Counted from the stretch's first letter, positions 1-6,614 are shown. The stretch is DNA of 7,152 bases from Magnetovibrio sp. (GCA_016763255.1 JAESUA010000201.1:1-7152), one strand, 5' to 3'. The notes: generated by a model not told the origin, from the sequence alone. Made by a program: numbers and translations.

Positions 1-1
1 A

Positions 2-1417
2 AGCAAGTTATTGCATACCATGAACGAACTTGAGCGGTCGTTGGAAATGCTGGAGCTCGCCACACAAAAACCTGATGCCCCCTCCGGAATTCTTCTAGAT
101 TTGGCCCAAATGTATGTGGATAGAGAGCGTATCCAGGATGCCGAGAAAACATGCCTCACCTACATCGATAAATATCCAGACTCTCCCCTCGGCTACAGCA
201 CCCTTGCCCAACTGTATGAAAACCAAAATGATTTTTTAAGAACCATCGAGTTCTTTCGAAAAGCCGTCGATGTGGTCTCCGGTGATGACGGCTCTGAGCC
301 CGCACATCTCAATACCCTTGGTGCTGCACTTCGCCGAACAGGCGAACCCCATGAAGCCGTCGACGTACTCCAACGTGCCATTGACATTGATCCACAACGC
401 CCGGAACCGCAGTTCAATATCGCAAACGCCTATATGGACTGTGGCAACCCGGACAAAGCCATCGATCATTATCGGCTAACGCTTGATATCACCCCACAAA
501 GCCCTGACACCCATTTGCATTTGGGCTTTGCCTATCTCATCAATGGGACGTTCAAGCGTGGTTGGCGCGAAATGGAATGGCGCTGGAAAATCCCCGTCTT
601 TGCGAACACCGCCCTCGACACCCCGCGCTGGAAAGGTGATACGTCCGATGGCACCATCTTGCTGCTGGCCGAACAAGGTCTCGGCGACAGTGTGCACTTC
701 ATCCGCTATGCCAAGCAGGTGGCTCAACGATGCTCTCGGGTGATTGCATATGTTCCGCCCGCTCTTGTGCGCTTAGCCGCCAGCACCCATGGCGTCGATG
801 AAGCCATCGGATGGAACTCTCCCATCCCGGCACATGATGCCTATATCCCAATGATGAGCCTGCCCGGGGTGTTCAAGACTGAGCTTAACACCATCCCCGC
901 CGCGGTTCCTTATCTCCAGGCCGAACAAGACGACGTGCAAAAATGGGCGAATAAGCTTGCTTTACTGCCTGGCATCAAGGTCGGTTTTGTCTGGCAAGGC
1001 AGTCCACAAAATGCCCGCGAACGTGGACGAGCTATCCCAACGGATGCAGCGTTGGAATTAGTCCGCTCAGTTGATGCAAGTTTCATATGTTTGGCCAAAG
1101 ACCGGCCGCAAGGCATTGAGGACTGGCCCGAAAACTTGCACCACTTCGGTGATGAGTTTGACGATGTATCCAGTGCCGCAGCTTTGGTGGAAAACCTGGA
1201 TTTGGTGCTCAGCATCGACACCTTGATGACTCACCTTGCCGGGGCTTTGAACAAAGAACTGTGGACCTTGTTGGCACCCGTCGCAGATTGGCGTTATCTG
1301 CTCGATCGCGAAGACAGCCCCTGGTATCCGAGCGCAAAATTGGTTCGACGCCAAAATGATGAAGACTGGCACGCCTTCATGGCCCACATCGCCGAAGATT
1401 TGAAAGCGCGTGTATAG
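2..1417 (+). CDS. TPR-repeat protein with C-terminal glycosyltransferase-like domain, 5' end probably outside window
   Basis: Residues are counted from the TTG at 11. About four TPRs lie at roughly 25-58, 59-97 (with a short insert), 98-131 and 132-165, then a half repeat running into a W-rich linker (GWREMEWRW, 184-192). The C-terminal part has features of the TPR-glycosyltransferase family with a GT9/heptosyltransferase-like fold: EQGLGD (221-226), GFVWQG (325-330), SIDT (401-404), HLAGA (408-412) and LLDREDSPWYPSA (430-442). The likely role is sugar transfer to a protein or glycan partner held by the TPRs; the substrate is unknown. Start: an ATG at 20 has only a poor ribosome site, and the frame is open to the window edge. 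The in-frame residues before it (SKLLHTMNELERS) fit the end of TPR helix A and the start of helix B, so the true start is probably upstream. It is followed directly by a larger paralogue and probably shares its transcript. Family call is good; enzyme activity is inferred. Confidence 0.85.
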   Translation, partial: SKLLHTMNELERSLEMLELATQKPDAPSGILLDLAQMYVDRERIQDAEKTCLTYIDKYPDSPLGYSTLAQLYENQNDFLRTIEFFRKAVDVVSGDDGSEPAHLNTLGAALRRTGEPHEAVDVLQRAIDIDPQRPEPQFNIANAYMDCGNPDKAIDHYRLTLDITPQSPDTHLHLGFAYLINGTFKRGWREMEWRWKIPVFANTALDTPRWKGDTSDGTILLLAEQGLGDSVHFIRYAKQVAQRCSRVIAYVPPALVRLAASTHGVDEAIGWNSPIPAHDAYIPMMSLPGVFKTELNTIPAAVPYLQAEQDDVQKWANKLALLPGIKVGFVWQGSPQNARERGRAIPTDAALELVRSVDASFICLAKDRPQGIEDWPENLHHFGDEFDDVSSAAALVENLDLVLSIDTLMTHLAGALNKELWTLLAPVADWRYLLDREDSPWYPSAKLVRRQNDEDWHAFMAHIAEDLKARV

Positions 1418-3802
1418 ATGTTCAAAAAGCTGCTGGCCGAAGGCCTTCGCCATCATCAAGCCGGGGATTTAGCCCGGGCAGGGGAGCTGTACCGCAAAGC
1501 CTTGGACTTGCAGCCCAACAACCCCGACGCCTTAAATTTGATGGGCGTTTTGATGACCCAGGCGGGACAATTTGACACCGCCATCAGCCTGCTTGAAATT
1601 GCCGCAAAAAACGCCCCGGACTTTGCCCCCATTCACGTCAACCTTGGCAACGCCTACCAGGCTGCGGGGCGTTTGGATGATGCGATCCTGGCTTTCAACA
1701 ACGCCAAAATGGCCGACATCGGCGTCACCGAGGCACACCTCAATCTTGCCAGCGCCCTGATCGCCGCCGATCGCGCCGAAGAATCCCTGGAAAGTTTGGA
1801 TGTGGTGATCAAGCTCGCCCCCAACGCACCGGATGGCTATAATTTTAAGGGCAATGCCCTGCTCGAATTGGATCGTTTGGACGACGCCGCCGAGATGTAT
1901 GCCCAGGCGGTCGAAAAAAAGAACGACTTTTATGCCGGTTGGGCAAACCTGGGTAATGTCCGCAGCTTACAGGCGCGTTTTGATGAAGCGGTCACCGCCT
2001 ATGACAGGGCCCTGACCCTTAACCCTGGTCAAGCCGACCTCTGGTCATCGTGGACCAATGCCATGATCGAAGCCGGGCGGGCGGGCGATGCGGAAACACG
2101 CATCATCGAGGCGGTCGCCGCCACCCCAAAAGTGGCACAGTTACACCATGCCCTTGGTGTGGTGCGCAAAACGTCCGGGGCCCCTGACGCTGCAATTGCC
2201 CCCCTTCAAAATGCCGTAAACCTAGACCCCAGCAATGCGCTCTATCAAATCGCCCTTGGTGAAACCCTCATGGACAATGGCCAACTTGATGAGGCTTTTG
2301 GCGTGTTGGAAAAAGTCTCCCTGCTGAACCCCGAACTTGCAGCCGTCCAGGCTTGCAGGGCCATGCTGGCCCACCACCAAGGACGTGCCCAAGAAGCTGT
2401 TGACCATATGCAGCGCGCGGTGGGCCTGGATTCATCAAACCTCACTTACAAATCCAACCTCGGCGCTTTCCTATTTGAAGATGCTCAGTTTGAGGCCGCC
2501 TTGGACGTTCTCAATACGGTGCTTACAACAGCCCCCAACACCGTTGAGGCCCTCAACACCCGCGCCGCAGTGTTCAAACAAATGGGCCAGTTTGAAAAGG
2601 CCCTCAACGATCTACAGGCCGCAAACGCGGCGTGCCCGGATGATGTGCAAAGCCTCACCAACTTGGCCGCCCTGCTTGAAGCCGGTGGTGCATTGGCCCA
2701 AGCCCAAGAAGCCGCAGAACGCGCCGTCGCCATCGACCCTCAATACGCCCCCGCCCACAGCACCCTTGGCATTGTCCTTAAAACACAAGGAGATCTGGAG
2801 GGGGCACGCATTCATCTTGAACAAGCCGTGCAAATCAACCCTCAACAAATCGAAGCCAACTGGTCATTGGCCCTGTTGCAGCTTTTGGAAGGGGATTATG
2901 TAAACGGTTGGTGGAATTATCGCTGGCGTTGGGAGATGGCGCATCGCCCTTGCCCCTATCTGGATCGCAAGCTTTGGGATGGGGGGGAACTGGGGGGGGA
3001 AACCATCCTCATTCACGCAGAACAGGGATTAGGAGATACGCTGCAGTTCGCTCGCTACATTCCTGAGGTGGTTAAGCTGGGCGGCCAAGTTACCTTCACC
3101 TGCCATCCGCCATTGGTCGATTTGTTCACCCAAGGTTTTGCCACCATGGGTCTGACGGGGCGGGTTGTGGTTCATCCCCATGATACACCGCCACCCATGA
3201 CAAATTGGCACGCGCCGCTGCTTGGCTTGCCGCACCTGTTTGGCACCACATTGCAAACCGTGCCTCATCCGGGTCCACTTTTGCAACCCCAAAACCACGG
3301 ACCAACCCTTCTGCCGGACCACCCAAAACAAAGTGGCCCAAAAATCGGTTTGGTGTGGTCGGGAAATCCCAAGCAGATCAACAATCACAATCGCAGCGCC
3401 CCCTTAAGTGCGTTTAGCGATCTGATCAAGACTTCTGACGCACGCTTTTACAGCCTTCAAGTGGGCATCAATGATACAGATCGAGGCACACTGGATGGTC
3501 TCGACAACCTGGTCGACCTTGCCCCCAATATTCAAAACTTTACCGACACCGCCAACCTCATCAATGAGCTCGACATGGTCATCAGTGTTTGCACATCCGT
3601 CGCCCACCTTGCCGGTGCCATGGGCAAACCGACCTGGGTCATCCTCGCCCATGTTCCCGATTTCAGATGGTTATTGGACCGTGAAGACAGCCCCTGGTAC
3701 CCTAGTGCCCGCCTATTTCGTCAATCCAGCGCTGGTGACTGGTCCAGTATCACCAAGGCCTTGGGCAACGCCGTAGCCACCTTAGGTTCACCCAAGACTT
3801 AA
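1418..3802 (+). CDS. Large TPR-repeat protein with C-terminal glycosyltransferase-like domain
   Basis: A 794-residue protein. Residues 3-478 form 14 consecutive TPRs, each exactly 34 residues with no insertion, followed by a half repeat (479-512) with the family linker GWWNYRWRWE (497-506). The rest is a GT-B/GT9-like domain: AEQGLGD (534-540), GLVWSGNP (643-650), SVCTSVAHLAGA (723-734) and FRWLLDREDSPWYPSA (749-764). Such proteins use the TPR superhelix to bind a partner and the C-terminus to transfer a sugar; FlmG of Caulobacter, a flagellin glycosyltransferase, has a similar plan. Flagellin or surface-protein modification is therefore a reasonable inference here, not a demonstration. The ATG follows the upstream TAG with zero spacing and no strong ribosome site, suggesting termination-reinitiation coupling. 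No signal peptide or membrane segment is seen, so it is presumably cytoplasmic. Two G-runs lie at the junction of the two halves. The first gene of the pair reads SIDT where this one reads SVCT. Confidence 0.88.
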   Translation: MFKKLLAEGLRHHQAGDLARAGELYRKALDLQPNNPDALNLMGVLMTQAGQFDTAISLLEIAAKNAPDFAPIHVNLGNAYQAAGRLDDAILAFNNAKMADIGVTEAHLNLASALIAADRAEESLESLDVVIKLAPNAPDGYNFKGNALLELDRLDDAAEMYAQAVEKKNDFYAGWANLGNVRSLQARFDEAVTAYDRALTLNPGQADLWSSWTNAMIEAGRAGDAETRIIEAVAATPKVAQLHHALGVVRKTSGAPDAAIAPLQNAVNLDPSNALYQIALGETLMDNGQLDEAFGVLEKVSLLNPELAAVQACRAMLAHHQGRAQEAVDHMQRAVGLDSSNLTYKSNLGAFLFEDAQFEAALDVLNTVLTTAPNTVEALNTRAAVFKQMGQFEKALNDLQAANAACPDDVQSLTNLAALLEAGGALAQAQEAAERAVAIDPQYAPAHSTLGIVLKTQGDLEGARIHLEQAVQINPQQIEANWSLALLQLLEGDYVNGWWNYRWRWEMAHRPCPYLDRKLWDGGELGGETILIHAEQGLGDTLQFARYIPEVVKLGGQVTFTCHPPLVDLFTQGFATMGLTGRVVVHPHDTPPPMTNWHAPLLGLPHLFGTTLQTVPHPGPLLQPQNHGPTLLPDHPKQSGPKIGLVWSGNPKQINNHNRSAPLSAFSDLIKTSDARFYSLQVGINDTDRGTLDGLDNLVDLAPNIQNFTDTANLINELDMVISVCTSVAHLAGAMGKPTWVILAHVPDFRWLLDREDSPWYPSARLFRQSSAGDWSSITKALGNAVATLGSPKT
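2981..2999 (+). repeat. Paired homopolymeric G-tracts (G7 and G8) in coding sequence
   Basis: Seven G at 2981-2987 and eight G at 2992-2999, separated by AACT, encode a GGELGGE segment between the TPR half and the transferase half of the second TPR protein. Reading the shifted frames by hand, one extra G leads to a TGA at 3064-3066 and one fewer G to a TAG at 3030-3032. Either slip would end the protein before or just inside the transferase domain. Tracts of this kind are known as slippage sites in phase-variable glycosylation genes, but 7-8 bases is at the short end of that range. Confidence 0.6.
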
Positions 3803-3861
3803 AGATGCGGCAAAAGCTGCTCACCCAGGTGGGCAATTTTTTCTAAGCAGGCCCTAAGGTG
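3778..3861. repeat. 9-bp inverted repeat CACCTTAGG / CCTAAGGTG around the terminator
   Basis: The left arm is 3778-3786, at the very end of the TPR gene; the right arm is 3853-3861. Each arm contains a near-palindromic CCTWAGG core. The right arm lies about 96-104 bases before the predicted sigma-54 start, where activator sites for such promoters are often found. It may be an activator operator or chance; no known consensus is matched here. Confidence 0.3.
3812..3842 (+). terminator. Rho-independent terminator after the TPR-glycosyltransferase pair
   Basis: A 7-bp stem (3818-3824 with 3829-3835, one G-U pair) closes a CCAG loop and is followed by six T at 3837-3842. An A-run before the stem (3812-3815) could pair with the T-run, so it may also work weakly on the other strand. 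It starts 9 nt after the TAA of the second TPR gene and separates that unit from the fliK promoter. Confidence 0.75.
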
Positions 3862-3880
3862 CCCCCTCCCCCTCCGATCC

Positions 3881-3914
3881 ATAAATATTATTTTTAATAT
3901 ATATCAAATACTTA
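3881..3914 (+). promoter_or_regulatory. Predicted IHF site with upstream A/T tract
   Basis: The core TATCAAATACTTA at 3902-3914 matches the IHF consensus WATCAANNNNTTR at every defined position. It is preceded by 24 uninterrupted A/T bases (3881-3904), as IHF prefers. It sits about 43-55 bases before the predicted start of transcription, between the sigma-54 element and the usual activator zone, where IHF bends DNA to bring a distant activator to the polymerase. Within the A/T block, ATATTA and TAATAT form a small inverted repeat (3885-3900). Confidence 0.65.
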
Positions 3915-3930
3915 GCGTAACAATACCATA

Positions 3931-3946
3931 TGGCACGCTCTTTGCT
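3931..3946 (+). promoter_or_regulatory. Sigma-54 (RpoN) promoter of the fliK-flgD(-flgE) unit
   Basis: TGGCACG (3931-3937), four spacer bases, then TTGCT (3942-3946) matches the -24/-12 consensus TGGCACG-N4-TTGCW at every position. There are exactly 10 bases between the GG and the GC. Transcription is expected to start near 3957, giving a leader of about 30 nt. RpoN control of hook genes, with an enhancer-binding protein such as FlbD, is established in Caulobacter; the activator here cannot be named. Confidence 0.9.
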
Positions 3947-3972
3947 TTTGTTGTAGCGGATACAAGCAACAT

Positions 3973-3977
3973 GAGGG
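3973..3977 (+). promoter_or_regulatory. Ribosome binding site of fliK
   Basis: GAGGG at 3973-3977 lies nine bases before the ATG at 3987, within the short leader that the sigma-54 promoter would produce. A second weaker site, TAGG at 3979-3982, is only four bases away. An ATG at 3971 is out of frame and is not the start. Confidence 0.6.
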
Positions 3978-3986
3978 TTAGGTCCA

Positions 3987-5738
3987 ATGGACGTTTCTGC
4001 CGTTAAAGCCAAAAACATCATCGATGCCGCTGCAAGTGCGAAATCGAACAAAAGCACGGGCGAGCAATTGGCCGGTAATTTTTCCGCCGTTGTTGCAGAA
4101 CGTATGAAAATGTCTGGCCAAAGCGTCGTTGGCAGTGGTCAGACCGGACTTATCAGCGCGCTCACGGATAAAACCAGTGCCCAAGCCGCAGCCAAACCCG
4201 AGCAGCGCGCTTCGCAAGCGGCTCCGCGTGAAGAGCATCAGCCCCGCGAACGTACGCAAGCGCCGAGCCGCGACGTTGATGACTACGCCCCACAGGCTGA
4301 AGCCAAAGATACCGCCCCGCGTGAAAACATACCGCAGGATAATGCACGTTCTGATGCAGCTTCCGACAGCAGCGACCGGGGCGCTTCGTCAGATCAGCAG
4401 TCACAATCTGACAACAATGATTCCGATACATCCAAAGACGGCTCCCAAGACGCTGAAACATCACAAGCCGGTGACGGTGACGACGCTGTCGATACCGCAG
4501 ATGGCGTCGCAGATCAAAGCACCACAGGACAATCGCAAGACGTACTTGCCACTGTGGTCGATGTGATACAGAAAACGGTTTCAACCGGCGCGGAGGGCGG
4601 TTCCAAGCAAACTGCGGTCACTGGCGTGGATAAAACCCTCACGGGTGCAGCCAGCCAGCAGGCCAACGCAAATGCAGGCCAAGCTGGAGACGATCTTAGC
4701 GATTTGGATATGGCCGGTGAAAATGCCACCAAGAAAAATGCTTCTGACACAGGTGCAAAGCAAGCCCAAACCAATTCCGGTGTAAAAACCGATGGCAATC
4801 ATGCGCTCAATCAAGACGTTACGGTGAAACAGCTCCAGGCGGCCGATATCGCCAGCAAGATTGGCCCAAATCAAAAATTGGATGTCAACGTTACGGTCAC
4901 CAAGCAAGCCGAACAGTTGGTCAGCCAACCCACCGCCAACTTAGGCACCCAAGCTGCCGTAGCAAATGATGGCGACAGTCTAACGCAGACGGCGTCCCAG
5001 GCCGCCGCCAAGGGGCCGGTTCAAGGCCAGCAAGCGGCAACCCTTAATCTTGGCAACCAAGCCAATCAGCAAGGTCAAGAAGGTCAACAGCAGGCCCAGC
5101 AAAATATGCAAGCCGCCATCGCCGAAGCCGCAAAAAACGGTGCCGCGACGGACACCAAATCACAAGCCGTACAAGCCGCCAACAACAACGCCACCTCCGG
5201 GGCGATCAAGATTGGCGGGGCCGAAGGTGCCACCAATGCTCAGGGCGTAACCCAAACCAATACGCCCCAGCAACAGCTGGCCACGACCCCCCAAAAGGCC
5301 ACGCAAAACCCGCAGGCTCAATACCGTGCGCAGGTTAACGAACAGGTCAATGTGCAGATCTCCAAGGCCATCGCCAACGGCATGGACAAAATCTCCATCC
5401 AGCTCAAACCGGCGCACCTGGGTCGCATTGATATTCAGATGGAGATTGCATCCGATGGCCGCGTGACAGCCGTCGTCACAGCCGACAACAAAGACACGTT
5501 GGATCTGCTCAAGCAGGACTCTCGCGAACTGGAACGCGCCATGCGTGAAGCCGGTTTGCAGATGAATTCGGGCGATCTCAGCTTCAATTTACGCGAAAAC
5601 GCAAACCAGGGACAGGACGGCACGAAAACCGCCGGGTCTAACCGCCTCTCCAACGAACCGACGCTCGATGAATTATTGGAGGCCAATGCAGGCCGCCCCA
5701 ACATCATCAGCGACGACCGTATCGATATTACGGCGTAA
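3987..5738 (+). CDS. fliK: Flagellar hook-length control protein FliK
   Basis: A 583-residue protein. Residues about 449-540 form the conserved FliK C-terminal domain (Flg_hook), with the hallmark ISIQLKPAHLGRIDIQMEI (469-487), followed by the GRVTAVVTADN strand and an ELERAMREAGLQ helix. This domain contacts the export switch FlhB and changes secretion from hook to filament subunits when the hook reaches its set length; FliK is itself exported. Residues 1-60 form a short, more ordered N-terminal region. Residues about 85-180 are Asp/Ser/Gln-rich and acidic, and 200-450 are rich in Gln, Ala, Asn and Thr. The whole protein has no Cys or Trp, and no aromatic residue occurs between Y100 and Y446. 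That fits the extended, disordered ruler region typical of FliK, although this part is too divergent to align by eye. The gene is first behind the sigma-54 promoter and is followed after 11 nt by flgD. Confidence 0.92.
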   Translation: MDVSAVKAKNIIDAAASAKSNKSTGEQLAGNFSAVVAERMKMSGQSVVGSGQTGLISALTDKTSAQAAAKPEQRASQAAPREEHQPRERTQAPSRDVDDYAPQAEAKDTAPRENIPQDNARSDAASDSSDRGASSDQQSQSDNNDSDTSKDGSQDAETSQAGDGDDAVDTADGVADQSTTGQSQDVLATVVDVIQKTVSTGAEGGSKQTAVTGVDKTLTGAASQQANANAGQAGDDLSDLDMAGENATKKNASDTGAKQAQTNSGVKTDGNHALNQDVTVKQLQAADIASKIGPNQKLDVNVTVTKQAEQLVSQPTANLGTQAAVANDGDSLTQTASQAAAKGPVQGQQAATLNLGNQANQQGQEGQQQAQQNMQAAIAEAAKNGAATDTKSQAVQAANNNATSGAIKIGGAEGATNAQGVTQTNTPQQQLATTPQKATQNPQAQYRAQVNEQVNVQISKAIANGMDKISIQLKPAHLGRIDIQMEIASDGRVTAVVTADNKDTLDLLKQDSRELERAMREAGLQMNSGDLSFNLRENANQGQDGTKTAGSNRLSNEPTLDELLEANAGRPNIISDDRIDITA

Positions 5739-5742
5739 AGGA
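5737..5742 (+). promoter_or_regulatory. Ribosome binding site of flgD
   Basis: AAAGGA overlaps the fliK stop codon and sits seven bases before the flgD ATG at 5750. This supports that start and suggests the two genes are translated from one message. Confidence 0.75.
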
Positions 5743-5749
5743 AAAAACG

Positions 5750-6517
5750 ATGTCTATTTTTAGCAGTATCGGAAGCGCCACTGATATCGATACTTCGACA
5801 AAAGCCGGTCAGGATCAGGCAAAGCTCCAGGACGACCTTAATCAGTTCTTGAAGCTGTTGGTGACGCAGTTGCAAAACCAGGATCCGCTCGATCCGCTCG
5901 ACGCCAACGAATTCACCTCACAGCTGGTGGAATTTGCCAGTGTCGAGCAACAGATCCAGCAAAACGCCAACCTGGAAAAAATGCTCATCGTTCAGCAAAA
6001 TTCACAAGCCGCAACGATGGTCAGCTACCTCGGCATGATCGTCGAGGCCAAGGGTGAAGACTTCCAGTTGCTCAATAGCCAATCCATGATGACCTATACG
6101 TTGCCGCAAGACGTGGACGAAGTCACCATCACCTTCCAAACGAAGGATGGCCTGACCCTGCGCACCTTCGATGGGAAAGACATTACAGCGGGCACCCACT
6201 CGTTCAGTTGGGATGGCTCCAAAACCGATGATTCTATCGTCGATGATGGTGCTTACAAAGTGATTGTCTCCGCCAAAGATAAAGAAGGCAATTTGATCGA
6301 TGTTGGGCAAACCTCTTTTGGCTACGTCACCTCTACCGGTATCAGCGACGGTAACATCACCGTCTCCATGGGAGATGTTGAAGTCGATGTGACAGACATC
6401 GTTTCTGTCGAACGCCCGATTGTTTACTCAGGTAGTGGAACGGCCCCAGACCCGGATGCTGATCCAGATGCAGCTGCTGATCCGGATGCTGATCCGGATC
6501 CAGATCCTAATGCCTAA
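5750..6517 (+). CDS. flgD: Flagellar hook cap (scaffolding) protein FlgD
   Basis: A 255-residue protein. The N-terminal family motif is clear: FLKLLVTQLQNQDPLDPLD (33-51), then a Gln-rich helix after NEFTSQLVEFASVEQQI (53-69). The later part matches the FlgD beta-rich domains, including FSWDG (152-156) and GAYKVIVSAKDKEGN (167-181). FlgD is exported and sits at the tip of the growing hook, where FlgE subunits are inserted beneath it; it is lost when the hook is finished. The family usually ends soon after the segment around residue 225. Here it continues as an unusual Asp/Pro/Ala tail, PDPDADPD...DPNA (233-255), encoded by near-repeats. The gene follows fliK by 11 nt and precedes flgE by 97 nt, the expected order for hook assembly. 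Confidence 0.95.
   Translation: MSIFSSIGSATDIDTSTKAGQDQAKLQDDLNQFLKLLVTQLQNQDPLDPLDANEFTSQLVEFASVEQQIQQNANLEKMLIVQQNSQAATMVSYLGMIVEAKGEDFQLLNSQSMMTYTLPQDVDEVTITFQTKDGLTLRTFDGKDITAGTHSFSWDGSKTDDSIVDDGAYKVIVSAKDKEGNLIDVGQTSFGYVTSTGISDGNITVSMGDVEVDVTDIVSVERPIVYSGSGTAPDPDADPDAAADPDADPDPDPNA
6446..6514 (+). repeat. Imperfect tandem repeat coding the Asp-Pro tail of FlgD
   Basis: Variants of a 12-base unit (GATCCGGATGCT and relatives) and of its 6-base half GATCCN repeat through the last 23 codons of flgD, giving DPDA/DPDP motifs. One unit is interrupted by extra Ala codons (residues 241-243). The structure suggests growth and loss by slippage, and the copy number may differ between strains. Confidence 0.75.
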
Positions 6518-6578
6518 ACGGTGATCGCGACAGGCATAGCGCCAACCAATTATCTTTTGAACGAACACGACTTCAGAT

Positions 6579-6594
6579 ACCGGCACGATCCGGT
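6579..6594 (+). other. Small hairpin in the flgD-flgE gap
   Basis: ACCGG (6579-6583) and CCGGT (6590-6594) can form a 5-bp stem with a 6-nt loop, nine bases before the flgE ribosome site. It has no T-run, so it is not an intrinsic terminator. It might tune stability or translation of flgE on the shared message, or be chance. Nothing else convincing is seen in the gap 6518-6614. Confidence 0.3.
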
Positions 6595-6602
6595 CTACAA
6601 AT

Positions 6603-6607
6603 AGGAG
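6603..6607 (+). promoter_or_regulatory. Ribosome binding site of flgE
   Basis: AGGAG lies seven bases before the ATG at 6615. It is the strongest ribosome site in the window, fitting a structural protein made in many copies. Confidence 0.8.
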
Positions 6608-6614
6608 AGTTAAA

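Noticed and set aside
1424..2851. Regular 102-base periodicity as a possible CRISPR-like or satellite array
   Set aside because: The periodicity is at the protein level (34-residue TPRs). The DNA units are diverged, coding throughout and without spacer/repeat structure.
2337..2903. A 188-codon open frame on the + strand inside the second TPR gene
   Set aside because: It is out of frame with a clear 14-repeat TPR protein, has a Pro/Trp/Lys-rich composition typical of shifted reading, and shows no recognisable domain or ribosome site.
3885..3900. ATATTA-TTTT-TAATAT as a second terminator
   Set aside because: The stem is purely A/T and short with no following T-run. It is better explained as the A/T tract that accompanies the IHF site.
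3854..4057. A 67-codon open frame on the - strand across the fliK promoter
   Set aside because: It runs antisense through the terminator-promoter region, has no family resemblance, and overlaps a strong sigma-54/IHF arrangement that explains the DNA better.
4162..4584. A 140-codon open frame on the - strand inside fliK
   Set aside because: It is antisense to a well-supported fliK and rich in Arg, His and Trp, as expected from the complement of Gln/Ala/Asp codons. No start signal was seen.
6580..6596. Possible second sigma-54 promoter before flgE (CGGCACG then GGTCT)
   Set aside because: The -24 half is close, but the -12 half lacks the essential TTGC/GC element, so flgE is more simply read from the fliK promoter.
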